Source: Mucilaginibacter sp. JRF (GTDB lineage Bacteria > Bacteroidota > Bacteroidia > Sphingobacteriales > Sphingobacteriaceae). From it: a stretch of DNA of 64,000 bases. Numbering within the stretch: position 1 is the stretch's first letter; each line of letters begins with the position of its first letter. Shown here piece after piece: positions 46,476 to 55,800 of the stretch. The notes below the pieces were generated by a model. That model did no database searches. It was given only the letters and a program-made list of their open reading frames with translations, and was not told the DNA's origin. The DNA lies in contig NZ_JADFBY010000001.1 of assembly GCF_015223065.1 (NCBI RefSeq), positions 434,001 through 498,000 on the forward strand, given 5' to 3'. Position numbers and translations under genes: made by a program.

Positions 46476-47396
46476 ATGAAAACAAAAGCACAATTTGTAA
46501 TTGTTTTACTATGCTTTATGCTGGTGAATTGCCGTAAAAGCAACAATCAGGATAATCCCTCGCCGGCCGCAAAAACTCACACTGTCACATTCAATGTAAA
46601 TAGTCTGCTCCTCAGTTCGGGAGAGATGTCATTATCTAACGGCAAAAAATTAGCTGAATTGAGTGGCGCCGAATTAACTAAACACATATCGCATTTATAT
46701 GTGTATGTAAACGATAGATATACCGATGAGCATCTTCCGGGTGTACATCAAACTGCCGATGATCCTAATTTTGGAACCATAAAGATAGATATACCGGATG
46801 GCGAGTACACAGTAGGCATTGTTGGTTCCCGAAATCCCTCGTCAATAGATTCAAGGCGTTTCAATATCTTTTTTAGGGCACCGGCGAGTGATACCTTTGT
46901 TCAAGGGCTTGATATTGCTGTTAACGGTGCCCCGTTGAATGAGAATATTTCACTTGAAAGGGTTGTTGGTAAAATAAAGTTGAAGTTCCCGAAGCTTCCT
47001 GCAAATGTAAGCAGGGTAAAACTTTATCCCCGCGGCATGAATAATGGTGACATATGGCCTGATCTGGTATTTTTTGGTTGGAGCCCATACACGCTGACCA
47101 GCATGGGCGAAGAAGGTTATAATCTGGACTATGCCTTTACTGCTGCTGATAGGGCCAAAGCCGAATTTACAATGAATTTGTATGTGCCTACCAATAATGA
47201 GGTATTTTATAAAGATCTGGTATTGGAAATATGGGGGGAAACTGAAACGCCAATGTTTTCACACACTTTTTATGATTTTGCGATAGAAAGAAACAGGATC
47301 ACAACCATAAGCGGAAATCCATTTAACAAAACATCGAGCTTCTCGGTAAAGCTGGATGGCAGCTGGTTACCGGATACAACCGATATTGAGTTTTAA
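46476..47396 (+). CDS. Lipoprotein resembling FimB/Mfa2-type fimbrial anchor proteins
   Basis: A 306-residue lipoprotein (MLVNC, Cys19). The mature part is beta-rich: HTVTFNVNSL, HISHLYVYVND, a TIKIDIPDGEYTVGIVG strand, ISLERVVGKIKLKFP and RNRITTISGN. The R-V-V-G-K-I-x-L core after a short loop and the closing R-x-x-x-I-x-G-N segment are the pattern of FimB/Mfa2-type proteins and related SusE/DUF1735-like surface proteins. No fimbrilin gene is adjacent, so it is an orphan. It could also be an unrelated immunoglobulin-like surface lipoprotein. Confidence 0.55.
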   Translation: MKTKAQFVIVLLCFMLVNCRKSNNQDNPSPAAKTHTVTFNVNSLLLSSGEMSLSNGKKLAELSGAELTKHISHLYVYVNDRYTDEHLPGVHQTADDPNFGTIKIDIPDGEYTVGIVGSRNPSSIDSRRFNIFFRAPASDTFVQGLDIAVNGAPLNENISLERVVGKIKLKFPKLPANVSRVKLYPRGMNNGDIWPDLVFFGWSPYTLTSMGEEGYNLDYAFTAADRAKAEFTMNLYVPTNNEVFYKDLVLEIWGETETPMFSHTFYDFAIERNRITTISGNPFNKTSSFSVKLDGSWLPDTTDIEF

Positions 47397-47450
47397 AATC
47401 TAAATGGGAGTGTAGTGATTATATTAGTGGCTTACTGAAACGCCATTTAT

Positions 47451-48002
47451 ATGATACGACAAGCCACACCCGCCGATGCGCCACCAATAGCCCGACTTAT
47501 TATTTTAGCTATGGGTAGCCTGGCCGAAAGGTTTGCAAACAGTACCGATCCGCAGGTTGTGATTGATCTGTTTGAACTTTTTGCAGGGCAAACGGACAAT
47601 CAGTATAGCTACCAAAATGCTTTGGTTTGGGAGGATGAAACCGGTATATGCGGTATGATACTGGCTTATGATGGCGCTATGTTGGATGAATTGCGTAATC
47701 CGTTTTTAAGCTACATCCGCAATAAACTCGGCTTTAAAGGTGTGCCCGAAGATGAAACCCAAAGCGGCGAATATTATATTGACTGTTTAGCCGTACGGCC
47801 TGATAAACAAGGCAAGGGTATAGCCAAACAATTAATAAACGCGTTGATAGCTAAAGCTGATGAGCTTGGCCACAAAACAGTAGGGCTGCTGGTAAGCAAT
47901 CCATTAGCGAAAAAGCTTTATCTGTCAATAGGTTTTGAGGAGAAGAACCGGGTAACTTTATTGGGAGGGCAACATGATCATCTGCAAAAAAAATTGCATT
48001 AG
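47451..48002 (+). CDS. GNAT-family N-acetyltransferase
   Basis: A 183-residue cytoplasmic acyltransferase. The N-terminal strand-helix is MIRQATPADAPPIARLI and the acetyl-CoA pyrophosphate loop is VRPDKQGKGIAKQLINAL (about 115-132, motif Q/R-x-x-G-x-G). The C-terminal VGLLVSNPLAKKLYLSIGFEEKNR is the usual last motif. Substrate is unknown; small amines or protein N-termini are typical. It is monocistronic; its terminator is shared with the convergent SDR gene. Confidence 0.88.
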   Translation: MIRQATPADAPPIARLIILAMGSLAERFANSTDPQVVIDLFELFAGQTDNQYSYQNALVWEDETGICGMILAYDGAMLDELRNPFLSYIRNKLGFKGVPEDETQSGEYYIDCLAVRPDKQGKGIAKQLINALIAKADELGHKTVGLLVSNPLAKKLYLSIGFEEKNRVTLLGGQHDHLQKKLH

Positions 48003-48025
48003 TTATTAATACCCATATAGTAAAT

Positions 48026-48057
48026 CGGGCATGCCATTAAAAGCATGCCCGTTTTTT
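48026..48057 (+). terminator. Terminator between the GNAT and SDR genes
   Basis: CGGGCATGC (48026-48034) pairs with GCATGCCCG (48043-48051), followed by six Ts on the plus strand. Confidence 0.8.
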
Positions 48058-48060
48058 GTT

Positions 48061-48849
48061 TTATGCGACTACCGGTAGCGAACCACCATCAATAGCGTAG
48101 TTGGTACCGGTAAGGTATGCAGCGGCAGGCGATACCAGGAAGTGTACCAGCGAGGCCACCTCTTGCGGTTCGGCCATGCGGCCCATAGGTATGCCACCTA
48201 CCTGGCCCATCAATTGGCCAAAGGCTTCCTCAACGGTAATGCCTGTTGAAGCGGCATAATCCTCAATAAATTTTTCCATCGGTGGTGTTTTAGTAGCGCC
48301 CGGCGATACGGTTAGCACACGCACACCCTTGGTTGCCAGTTCGGTTGCTAAGGATTTGCTGTAGCTGTTAAGCGCTGCTTTTGATACCGCATAGGCCATA
48401 TTAAGGTTCCACAAAGGTTGTTTACCTGCAACGGATGATATGTGGATGATCACACCAGTTTTTTGTTCTATCATTTTAGGCAGCAAGGTTCTGTCGAGCC
48501 TGATACCTGAAATTAGATTGAGTTGCAATTCTTGCTCCCAATGTTCATCAGTTAATGTACTGAAACCGCCCGGAGGAGTAGTTAGGCCGCCAACATTATT
48601 GATCAGGATATCAATGCCTCCGAATTTGTTATTGATCTCGTCAGTTAGTTTAAATAGCTGCTCAGCATTTGTAAGGTCAGCCGCTATAAAGTGGTGAGCT
48701 GTAGCGTCATCAGGTTGGTTACGGGCGGTTACGATAACCGTTGCACCGGCTTGCGCCAGCTCGTCGGCTATGGCTTTGCCTATACCTTTGGTGCCACCTG
48801 TTACTAATGCTCTTTTTCCTTGCAGGTCTGCTTTAATTTGTTGTTCCAT
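48061..48849 (-). CDS. Short-chain dehydrogenase/reductase
   Basis: The product has 262 residues from the ATG at 48849 (MEQQIKADL); an upstream ATG at 48930 would run through two candidate operator sites and is rejected. The Rossmann motif is TGGTKGIG (about 17-24), NNVGG follows near residue 88, and the catalytic Ser/Tyr/Lys set is in HISSVAGK and YAVSKAALN. The C-terminal YLTGTNYAIDGGSL is the SDR ending. Substrate is unknown. It is transcribed from behind the TetR gene and probably controlled by it, since two 22-bp repeats lie in the gap. Confidence 0.9.
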   Translation of the reverse strand: MEQQIKADLQGKRALVTGGTKGIGKAIADELAQAGATVIVTARNQPDDATAHHFIAADLTNAEQLFKLTDEINNKFGGIDILINNVGGLTTPPGGFSTLTDEHWEQELQLNLISGIRLDRTLLPKMIEQKTGVIIHISSVAGKQPLWNLNMAYAVSKAALNSYSKSLATELATKGVRVLTVSPGATKTPPMEKFIEDYAASTGITVEEAFGQLMGQVGGIPMGRMAEPQEVASLVHFLVSPAAAYLTGTNYAIDGGSLPVVA

Positions 48850-48867
48850 TTTGTTTATATATTGTAA

Positions 48868-48889
48868 TTCTGAATTGTTTGTTTCAAAA
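48868..48889. promoter_or_regulatory. Candidate TetR operator 1 (before the SDR gene)
   Basis: 22-bp site with arms TTCTGAA and TTCAAAA separated by 8 bases, of the same form as two other sites nearby (TTYTRAA-N8-TTCAAAW). It lies 19 bases ahead of the SDR start. Confidence 0.55.
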
Positions 48890-48910
48890 TAGTTTGTGAC
48901 TTTAGATGAA

Positions 48911-48932
48911 TTTTGAATTGAATGTTTCAAAA
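48911..48932. promoter_or_regulatory. Candidate TetR operator 2 (between tetR and the SDR gene)
   Basis: 22-bp site with the self-complementary arms TTTTGAA and TTCAAAA separated by 8 bases; the most symmetric of the three copies. It lies just after the tetR stop codon. Confidence 0.6.
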
Positions 48933-48946
48933 AGACTTAAATTTTT

Positions 48947-49525
48947 TTACTTAGATATTTGCTTAATAAAAAACTGGGCCATCTTTTTGATCTTATTCCC
49001 ATCCTTATGCAGTATGTACGATTCATACCACCCCGTCCAGGTGCTGATAAAGTAGTCGGCCAGTAGTTCAGGGTCTTCGTCGGTCGATATTTCACCCTGA
49101 TCCATAGCATCCTTAATAAGGGAATATAAAAATTGATAAGCGTAATCGCTATCGGCTTTCAGGATATCCTTAACCCGCTGATCATTAGTAGCAACCTCGA
49201 AAGCGCTTTTAACCGCCATACAGCTGTTATCGCCATTAATAATTACCGATACGGCATCGTTTATATAATTCACCAATATGCTGAATGGCGATCTATCGCT
49301 ATCCAGTCGGTTTTGAAGGTCTTTCTTCCTGATGTTAGTATAATGCTTAACACAGCGAACAAATAGCTCCTGCTTATCGCCAATGGTATTATAAAGGCTG
49401 CTGCTGTTTATCTTCATGGCATCCGTTAAGTCGCGAAGCGAAGCGCCATTATAGCCCTTCTCCCAAAAAACTTCCATCGCTTTTTGGATTGCTTGCTCCT
49501 CGTTAAATTCTACGCTACGTGCCAT
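48947..49525 (-). CDS. TetR/AcrR-family transcriptional repressor
   Basis: A 192-residue regulator. The N-terminal HTH (about 10-55) has AIQKAMEVFWEKGYNGASLRDLTDAMKINSSSLYNTIGDKQELF, the TetR_N pattern with the recognition helix SSLYNTIG. The C-terminal ligand-binding helical domain covers the rest (about 70-190). It is read in the same direction as the SDR gene, divergent from the aldo/keto reductase gene. The three 22-bp sites around it suggest control of itself, the SDR and perhaps the reductase. The inducer is unknown, probably a small aldehyde or drug-like molecule. Confidence 0.92.
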   Translation of the reverse strand: MARSVEFNEEQAIQKAMEVFWEKGYNGASLRDLTDAMKINSSSLYNTIGDKQELFVRCVKHYTNIRKKDLQNRLDSDRSPFSILVNYINDAVSVIINGDNSCMAVKSAFEVATNDQRVKDILKADSDYAYQFLYSLIKDAMDQGEISTDEDPELLADYFISTWTGWYESYILHKDGNKIKKMAQFFIKQISK

Positions 49526-49556
49526 GTTGTGTTGTACAATGCAAACATAAATATAA

Positions 49557-49578
49557 TTCTAAAACGTGTGTTTCAAAT
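49557..49578. promoter_or_regulatory. Candidate TetR operator 3 (tetR / aldo-keto reductase intergenic)
   Basis: 22-bp site with arms TTCTAAA and TTCAAAT separated by 8 bases, matching the two sites near the SDR gene. It is 32 bases ahead of the tetR start, consistent with autoregulation and control of the divergent reductase gene. Confidence 0.55.
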
Positions 49579-49699
49579 TAAAGTCATCTTTATTGTTATT
49601 TTAGATATGAGCCATACAGGCAAGTAATTTGAGCCATGCACGAAATACCAGGCGAACAAAACCACCCATATTTGTTTGATCAATAGATATAATAGAACT

Positions 49700-50671
49700 A
49701 TGGAAAACGTAACAAAAATAAATTTGGGTAACAATGGTCCGCTGGTATCAAAACTGGGTTTGGGCTGTATGCGCATGTCATCTGTATGGGGAGGCACAAC
49801 TAATGATGAGACCGAAAGCATTGCCACCATTCAGGCCGCGCTTGATAGTGGTATCAACTTTTTAAACACCGGCGATTTTTATGGTGCAGGTCATAACGAA
49901 TTACTGGTAGGCAAGGCCATTAAAGGCCGCAGAGATGATGCTTTTATCAGCGTTAAATTCGGTGCTATATTTTACAATGGTCAGTGGCTGGGTTTGGATC
50001 TTCGCCCTATCGCTATAAAAAACTTCATCAACTACTCGCTGGTGCGTTTGGGTATTGATACTATCGACCTTTACCAGCCATGCCGTTTAGATAACAGCGT
50101 ACCGGTTGAAGATGTGATAGGTACCGTTGCCGACCTGATAAAAGAAGGTAAGGTACGCCACCTCGGTGTATCTGAAATTACTGCCGATCAGCTACGCAAG
50201 GCCAACAGCGTACATCCGGTAACGGCATTAGAGATCGGTTATTCATTAGCCGACCGCCAGATTGAAAGCGACCTTTTACCTACCGCTAAAGAGTTGGGTA
50301 TTGGCGTAGTAGCCTTTGCCAATACAGCCGAAGGTTTATTAACCGGCGATATGAAGGCACCGTTAGCTGCTGACGACTATCATAACCATTTCTCGCGCTT
50401 TCAGGGGGATAACCTGGTTAAGAATCTGGAAAAGGTAGAAGTATTAAAACAAATAGCGAAGGATAGGGGAGTAACCCCAACACAACTGGCCATAGCCTGG
50501 GTTAATGCGCAAGGCGAGCATATTATGCCGCTGGTGAGCATGAGTCGCAGATCGCGCCTGACCGAGAATATACAGGCCATGAATATAGAGCTAATAGCTG
50601 ATGAATTGAATACCCTGAATACTGAATTCGCGCCGGGTGCCATACTTGGCGGCACCTATCTGCAACGATAG
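49700..50671 (+). CDS. Aldo/keto reductase
   Basis: The product has 323 residues from the ATG at 49700 (MENVTKINLG); a TTG 24 bases earlier is unlikely. It has the (beta/alpha)8 NADPH-dependent reductase motifs: LGLGCMRMSS, NTGDFYGAGHNELLVGKAI with the catalytic Tyr, a Lys in FISVKFG, GIDTIDLYQPCR, and a GKVRHLGVSE block. It lacks the usual His after the Lys motif (LYQPCR instead of LYQ-x-H), as in some subfamilies. It reduces aldehydes or ketones; the substrate is unknown. It is likely regulated by the neighbouring TetR. Confidence 0.92.
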   Translation: MENVTKINLGNNGPLVSKLGLGCMRMSSVWGGTTNDETESIATIQAALDSGINFLNTGDFYGAGHNELLVGKAIKGRRDDAFISVKFGAIFYNGQWLGLDLRPIAIKNFINYSLVRLGIDTIDLYQPCRLDNSVPVEDVIGTVADLIKEGKVRHLGVSEITADQLRKANSVHPVTALEIGYSLADRQIESDLLPTAKELGIGVVAFANTAEGLLTGDMKAPLAADDYHNHFSRFQGDNLVKNLEKVEVLKQIAKDRGVTPTQLAIAWVNAQGEHIMPLVSMSRRSRLTENIQAMNIELIADELNTLNTEFAPGAILGGTYLQR

Positions 50672-50677
50672 TTATTG

Positions 50678-50710
50678 GGCGGGGCTGCACACAAGCCCCG
50701 CCTATTTTAT
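50678..50710 (+). terminator. Terminator after the aldo/keto reductase gene
   Basis: GGCGGGGCT (50678-50686) pairs with AGCCCCGCC (50694-50702) over a 7-base loop, followed by TATTTT. Confidence 0.75.
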
Positions 50711-50722
50711 ATCTTTACCCTG

Positions 50723-51532
50723 ATGACCAATCCAGCCGAAATAATACCGGGCATTTTATTTTACTCCTACCTCGCCACCAGGCGTAAGGATAAGGTGGGG
50801 TTTATGTCAAACAATACCCTGGTAATGCAGGTGTCGGGTCTTTTTACGCTGGAAACATCAGAGCAAAAGATTTCCATGACGAGGGGGCAGATGCTGCTGA
50901 TAGGCAAGAACCAATTGGGCCAGATCACCAAAACCCCATTGCCCGATGAGGATTACGAAACCATAGTTATCTCTCTGCAGGAAGATATGCTGCGCAAAAT
51001 AGCGTTGGAAGAACATATCGAAGTACAGCAGAAATATTCAGGCCCATCCAACATCCTGATACCATCAAACGATTTTTTACAGGGATACTTTCAGTCCGTA
51101 ATACCTTATGTGCGTAACCCCTCTGATAAGCTGGCTACAGAGATGGGCATCCTGAAAGTGAATGAAGGAGTTAAATTACTGCTTAGCGCCATGCCTGAAT
51201 TGAAGGAGTTTTTGTTCGATTTTTCGGAACCGTATAAAATAGACCTGGAGAAATTCATGCTCAGCAACTTTCACTTTAATATCCCGGTCGAGAAGTTCGC
51301 GCAGCTTACGGGGCGTAGTTTGGCCGGTTTCAAGCGCGATTTTCAAAAGATATTCGGCATGGCTCCCCGCCATTGGCTGCAAGATAAACGACTTACCGAA
51401 GCCCGCCACCTGATAGAAAGCCGCCACAAAAAACCATCAGCCATATACCTCGATCTGGGGTTTGAGAGCCTGTCGCATTTTTCGCATTCATTTAAAAAGA
51501 AGTTTGGCAAAGCGCCTACCGAGTGGGTGTGA
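50723..51532 (+). CDS. AraC-family transcriptional regulator
   Basis: The product has 269 residues from the ATG at 50723 (MTNPAEIIPG); a TTG at 50675 would lie within the preceding terminator stem. The N-terminal region has MSNNTLVMQVSGLFTLE, reminiscent of a cupin-like sensing domain. The C-terminal AraC double HTH covers about 185-265, with LAGFKRDFQKIFGMAPRHW and the second helix pair IYLDLGFESLSHFSHSFKKKFGKAPTEW. It may control the adjacent aldo/keto reductase group. The inducer is unknown. Confidence 0.88.
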   Translation: MTNPAEIIPGILFYSYLATRRKDKVGFMSNNTLVMQVSGLFTLETSEQKISMTRGQMLLIGKNQLGQITKTPLPDEDYETIVISLQEDMLRKIALEEHIEVQQKYSGPSNILIPSNDFLQGYFQSVIPYVRNPSDKLATEMGILKVNEGVKLLLSAMPELKEFLFDFSEPYKIDLEKFMLSNFHFNIPVEKFAQLTGRSLAGFKRDFQKIFGMAPRHWLQDKRLTEARHLIESRHKKPSAIYLDLGFESLSHFSHSFKKKFGKAPTEWV

Positions 51533-51602
51533 GGTATTGCCAGATTTTAATTGAACCCATATTAAGCTTGCTCATATAAAATTTTTCGATAAAAATAATT
51601 TG

Positions 51603-51618
51603 CTTTAATCGTTTAAAG
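51603..51618. promoter_or_regulatory. Candidate LacI operator O1 (upstream of lacI)
   Basis: CTTTAATCGTTTAAAG, an imperfect palindrome and the exact reverse complement of the site at 52757. It lies 43 bases ahead of the lacI start codon, suggesting autoregulation. Confidence 0.65.
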
Positions 51619-51661
51619 TATATACCTTCATCATACCAATTAAAATCTTCGATACTCCAAA

Positions 51662-52675
51662 ATGAAAAAAGTTCTGCTTAAGGATATAGCCCGGCATGTG
51701 GGTGTTTCTACCGCGTTGGTATCTTATGTACTTAACGGGCAGGCCGAAGAAAAGCAGGTAAGTAAAGAAAACGCGGCACGCATATTAGCCGCTGCCGAAG
51801 AATTAAATTATAGGCCCAATCAAATAGCCAAAAGCTTAAAAACCCAAAAAACCCATACTATAGGGCTTATTGTTGCCGATATTAACTACCGCTTCAGCTC
51901 GGGCATAACCAGCGCTATTGAGGCTGAGGCAAAGAAAAAGAACTTCACCGTTATTTTTGGTTGCTCAAACGAAAGTGCCGAAAAGTTTGATGAACTGGTT
52001 ACCGTATTGGTTAACCGCCAGGTTGATGGACTGATTATGGTGCCAACCGAAAACTCAGAACCAGCCATACACAGGCTGCAACGATCAGAGATACCGTTTG
52101 TGCTGGTGGATAGAAATTTCCCGAATTTGCTGGCCAATAGCATATTGATAGATAACTACAAGGCGGCTTATGATTCTACAAGCTACCTGATAAAGCAAGG
52201 CCATACACGTATAGCCTTTATAAACTACCAGACCACTATGTTTCACCTCAATGAGCGTAAACGTGGTTATATTGATGCCTTGAGTGATAATGGAATTGAG
52301 CCTGTCGAACAGCTTATAAAACTGATAAAATCAACATCATTTAAACCTGATGTTGATAAGGCTATTAATTACCTGGTAGGGCACGAGCATAAATGCGATG
52401 CTATATTTTTTGCTACTGATCGCCTGGCTATTACCGGCTTGCAGGAGATAAACCGGCAAAAGGTAAAAGTGCCGGAGGATGTATCGGTATTCAGTTTTGA
52501 CGAGGCGGAAGCGTTCGATCTGTTTTACTGCCCTATTAGCCATGCCCGCCAGCCGCTCGAAAAAATGGGCAAGCTGGCCGTGAATGCCTTGTTAGATCTG
52601 ATCCATAAAAACAAAATTATAAACCAGATATACCTTGAATCCGACTTTGTTTACGGCAAGTCGTGCAGGGAGTGA
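51662..52675 (+). CDS. LacI-family transcriptional regulator of the fructan-type locus
   Basis: A 337-residue repressor. The N-terminal LacI HTH (1-55) has KDIARHVGVSTALVSYVLNG, followed by the hinge helix NYRPNQIAKSLKTQKTHTIG. The periplasmic-binding-protein-like sugar-sensing domain (60-335) has IVADINYRFSS, DGLIMVPTENSE, FVLVDRNFP, AFINYQT and DVSVFSFDEAEAF. It is immediately upstream of a SusCD/GH32/ROK locus on the same strand, with three matching operator sites flanking it, so it very probably controls that locus and itself. The effector is probably fructose or a fructoside (inference). Confidence 0.93.
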   Translation: MKKVLLKDIARHVGVSTALVSYVLNGQAEEKQVSKENAARILAAAEELNYRPNQIAKSLKTQKTHTIGLIVADINYRFSSGITSAIEAEAKKKNFTVIFGCSNESAEKFDELVTVLVNRQVDGLIMVPTENSEPAIHRLQRSEIPFVLVDRNFPNLLANSILIDNYKAAYDSTSYLIKQGHTRIAFINYQTTMFHLNERKRGYIDALSDNGIEPVEQLIKLIKSTSFKPDVDKAINYLVGHEHKCDAIFFATDRLAITGLQEINRQKVKVPEDVSVFSFDEAEAFDLFYCPISHARQPLEKMGKLAVNALLDLIHKNKIINQIYLESDFVYGKSCRE

Positions 52676-52690
52676 CCTTTTTTTTGACTA

Positions 52691-52714
52691 ATTACTTTAA
52701 ACGTTTAAAGTAAT
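52691..52714. promoter_or_regulatory. Candidate LacI operator O2 (perfect palindrome ahead of susC)
   Basis: The core CTTTAAACGTTTAAAG (52695-52710) is perfectly symmetric with the central CG typical of LacI-family operators. The symmetry extends to 24 bp (52691-52714) with ATTA/TAAT flanks. It lies 15 bases after the lacI stop. Confidence 0.8.
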
Positions 52715-52756
52715 TCAGTATCTAATTTATTAACTAAGCATAACTATTATGAATCA

Positions 52757-52772
52757 CTTTAAACGATTAAAG
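52757..52772. promoter_or_regulatory. Candidate LacI operator O3 (near the susC promoter)
   Basis: CTTTAAACGATTAAAG, one mismatch from the perfect palindrome and the exact reverse complement of O1. Centre to centre it is 62 bases from O2, about six helical turns, allowing cooperative binding or looping. It lies 68 bases ahead of susC. Confidence 0.75.
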
Positions 52773-52840
52773 AGAAAGCCACCTTAACAGTCAGGCAAAC
52801 TCTAAAAACCAATCCATAACCTCTAAATAATTCCTGAATC

Positions 52841-55800
52841 ATGAAAAAGATTTTTCCCATCCTGATAACGTTGCTCTGGCTGGGTGCCAATGCCCAGCAG
52901 AAAAACATTACTGGTACAGTAACCAGTAAAGATCTCAACTCGGCTTTAAGCGGTGTTACCGTAAAGTCAGACAAGGCTACTACCACAACCGATGCTAAGG
53001 GTAGTTTTAGTATAGCCGCATCATTAAACTCAACTATATCATTCACCTATGTGGGTATGCAAACATTTGTATACACGGTAACCAACTCGTCGGGGCCGGT
53101 TAGCATAGCTATGGAGTACAATACCGGTAGCCTTGAAGAAGTAGTGGTAACCGGCTACCAAAGCCAAAAAAAGGCCGACCTTACGGGCGCCGTATCCGTA
53201 GTGAACATGACGGATATAAAGAATGTGCGTCAGGGTAACCCCATTAAATCATTACAAGGCCGTGTACCGGGCGTTAACATTACCACCAATGGCGATCCGG
53301 GTGGTGGTGCCACAGTACGTATTCGTGGTATCAACACGCTTGGCAATAACGATCCGCTGTATGTAATTGATGGTATACCCACCAAGCGGGGTTTGCAGGA
53401 GATAAACCAGGATGATGTTGAATCGATACAAGTACTAAAGGATGCATCATCTGCTACCATTTATGGTTCGCGGGCGGCCAATGGCGTAATTATCGTTACT
53501 ACCAAGCGGGCAAAGAACGGTGTGCACCGTATTGATGTAAATGCTTCAAGTTCTATTGAGTATTACACCACCAAGCAAAAAATGCTTAACGCCAATCAGC
53601 GTGGCGAGGCATACTGGCGGGCATCGGTAAATGATGGTACTAACCCCAATAATAACCAGATATATAAGTTTGACTGGAATGGCGATTTTGATAACCCGTC
53701 ACTAAACAGCGTAATCATTCCCGAATTTATTGATGCCGCCAAAACCATGCGATCAGCCAATACCAATTGGTATGATGAAATATCGCAAACATCATTGCTG
53801 CAAAACTATAATGTGGCCTTTACCAATGGCGGCGAAAAAGGCAATTCTTTCTTCTCTGTCGGGTATTATGATAATAAGGGCATAATAAAAGAGAGCCGCG
53901 CCAAAAAAATGAACATGCGCCTTAACACCGAGTATAGTTTTTTAAACGGGCGCTTAAAAATTGGCGAAAACCTAAACGGCACCTACGCTACCAATGTATT
54001 GATACCTAATGGCGATGTACTTTTTACCGCTTTGGTACAGCAACCCTTAGTTCCGGTACATACCATAAGCGGTGGCTGGGGTGGCCCCGCAACAGGCATG
54101 ACAGACCGCCATAACCCTGCACGACTGATTGCTGATAACGCTCAGAATAAAAATTATTTTGGCCGTATCATCGGCAATGCCTATGCCGATCTGGCGATAA
54201 TGCCGGGGTTGCACTTTAAATCAAGCTATGGTGTTGATTATGCGGGTACCTGGACACGTACCTTAAGAAAATCGTACATATCCGGTTTCCTTACCGATCC
54301 ATCAAACCTGGTGCAAAACAGCCAGGCTTATGATGGTAACCTCATCTTTCAAAATACATTTAATTATACTACCGAGATAGGCAAACACCATTTGGATGCC
54401 GTATTGGGTCATGAGTCTATCAGGTTTATTAACCAAAACTTTTTGGCATCAAGGCAAGGCTATGCTGTTGAGAATATGGATTATGCCTACCTTGACCGTG
54501 GTACTACCAACATTAATAACGCGGGTAACGGCACGGCAAATTCCCTGCTATCCTTTTTCGGCAAGGTAAACTACGTTTATGCCAACAAGTACCTGGCATC
54601 GGCAACCCTGCGCAGGGATGGCTCATCGCGCTTTGGGGCCAACAATCGTTACGGGTATTTCCCCGCAGGCTCATTAGGATGGAGAATAAGCCAGGAATCA
54701 TTCCTTAAGGATTCAAAATTAATATCAGACCTGAAAGTACGCTACAGTTATGGCGAAGCCGGTAACCAGGAAACAGGCAATTACGCTACTTACAGCCTGT
54801 ACTCTGCCATTTACGGTTTAAACAATAACGATTTTATTGGCGGTACAGCTTATGATATTGGCGGGGCAGGCACGGGCACCTTACCATCAGGCTTTGTAAA
54901 GGTTCAGCAAACCAACCCCGATCTTAAATGGGAAACCACTAAGGAATCAAACTTTGGTGTCGACTTCGGATTATTGAACCAGCGCATTACCGGTAGTTTT
55001 GATTACTTTATCAAGAACACATCAGGCATACTGATCACCCCGGGCTATCTGGCCGCCATTGGCGAGGGCGGAACCAGAACCTTTAACGGTGCATCTATGC
55101 AAAACAAGGGTTTTGAGGCCATCCTGAATTATGATGGGCAAATAGGTGCGGATGTAAGCTTCGGCATCAGTGCCAACGTAAGCCGGTATCTGAATAAGGT
55201 TACCTACCTGCCATCCGAAATTTATACGGCCTATCCCGGCAACGGTACCGATCAAATTATTGTTGGTCAATCCATTAATTCTATTTTTGGCTACGTGGCC
55301 GATGGCTTGTTCACCAGTGCCGATCAGGTGCAGAACTCACCGGCTCAACCGGGTAAGGGTATAGGTCGTATTCGCTTTAAAGATCTTAATGGCGATAATG
55401 TTATCAACGACCGCGACAGAACCTACATTACCAATGGTAACCCCGATTTTTTATACGGCCTAAATTTAACCCTGCGTTGGAAAAATATTGATTTCGCTGC
55501 CTTTTTGCAGGGAGTGCAGGGTTTACAGGTGTATAACTCGTATAAAACCTATACCGATTTTGCCTCCATTTGGCCCGGCGGTAACTGGGGTGCCAGAACC
55601 CTTAATGCCTGGAGCCCGCAAAACTCAGGCTCAACCATACCTGCCTTAACGCTGGTAAATACTAACGACGAGAACCGCACCTCTACCTATTTCATCGAGA
55701 ACGGCTCGTACCTAAAACTGCGCAACTTACAGATTGGGTATAACCTGAAGGATATTTTAAAGACCATTAAGGTTCAAAATGCGCGGGTGTTTTTCCAGGG

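Noticed and set aside
48850..48930. Upstream start for the SDR gene
   Set aside because: It would translate through two candidate operators and precede the conserved SDR start by 27 residues.
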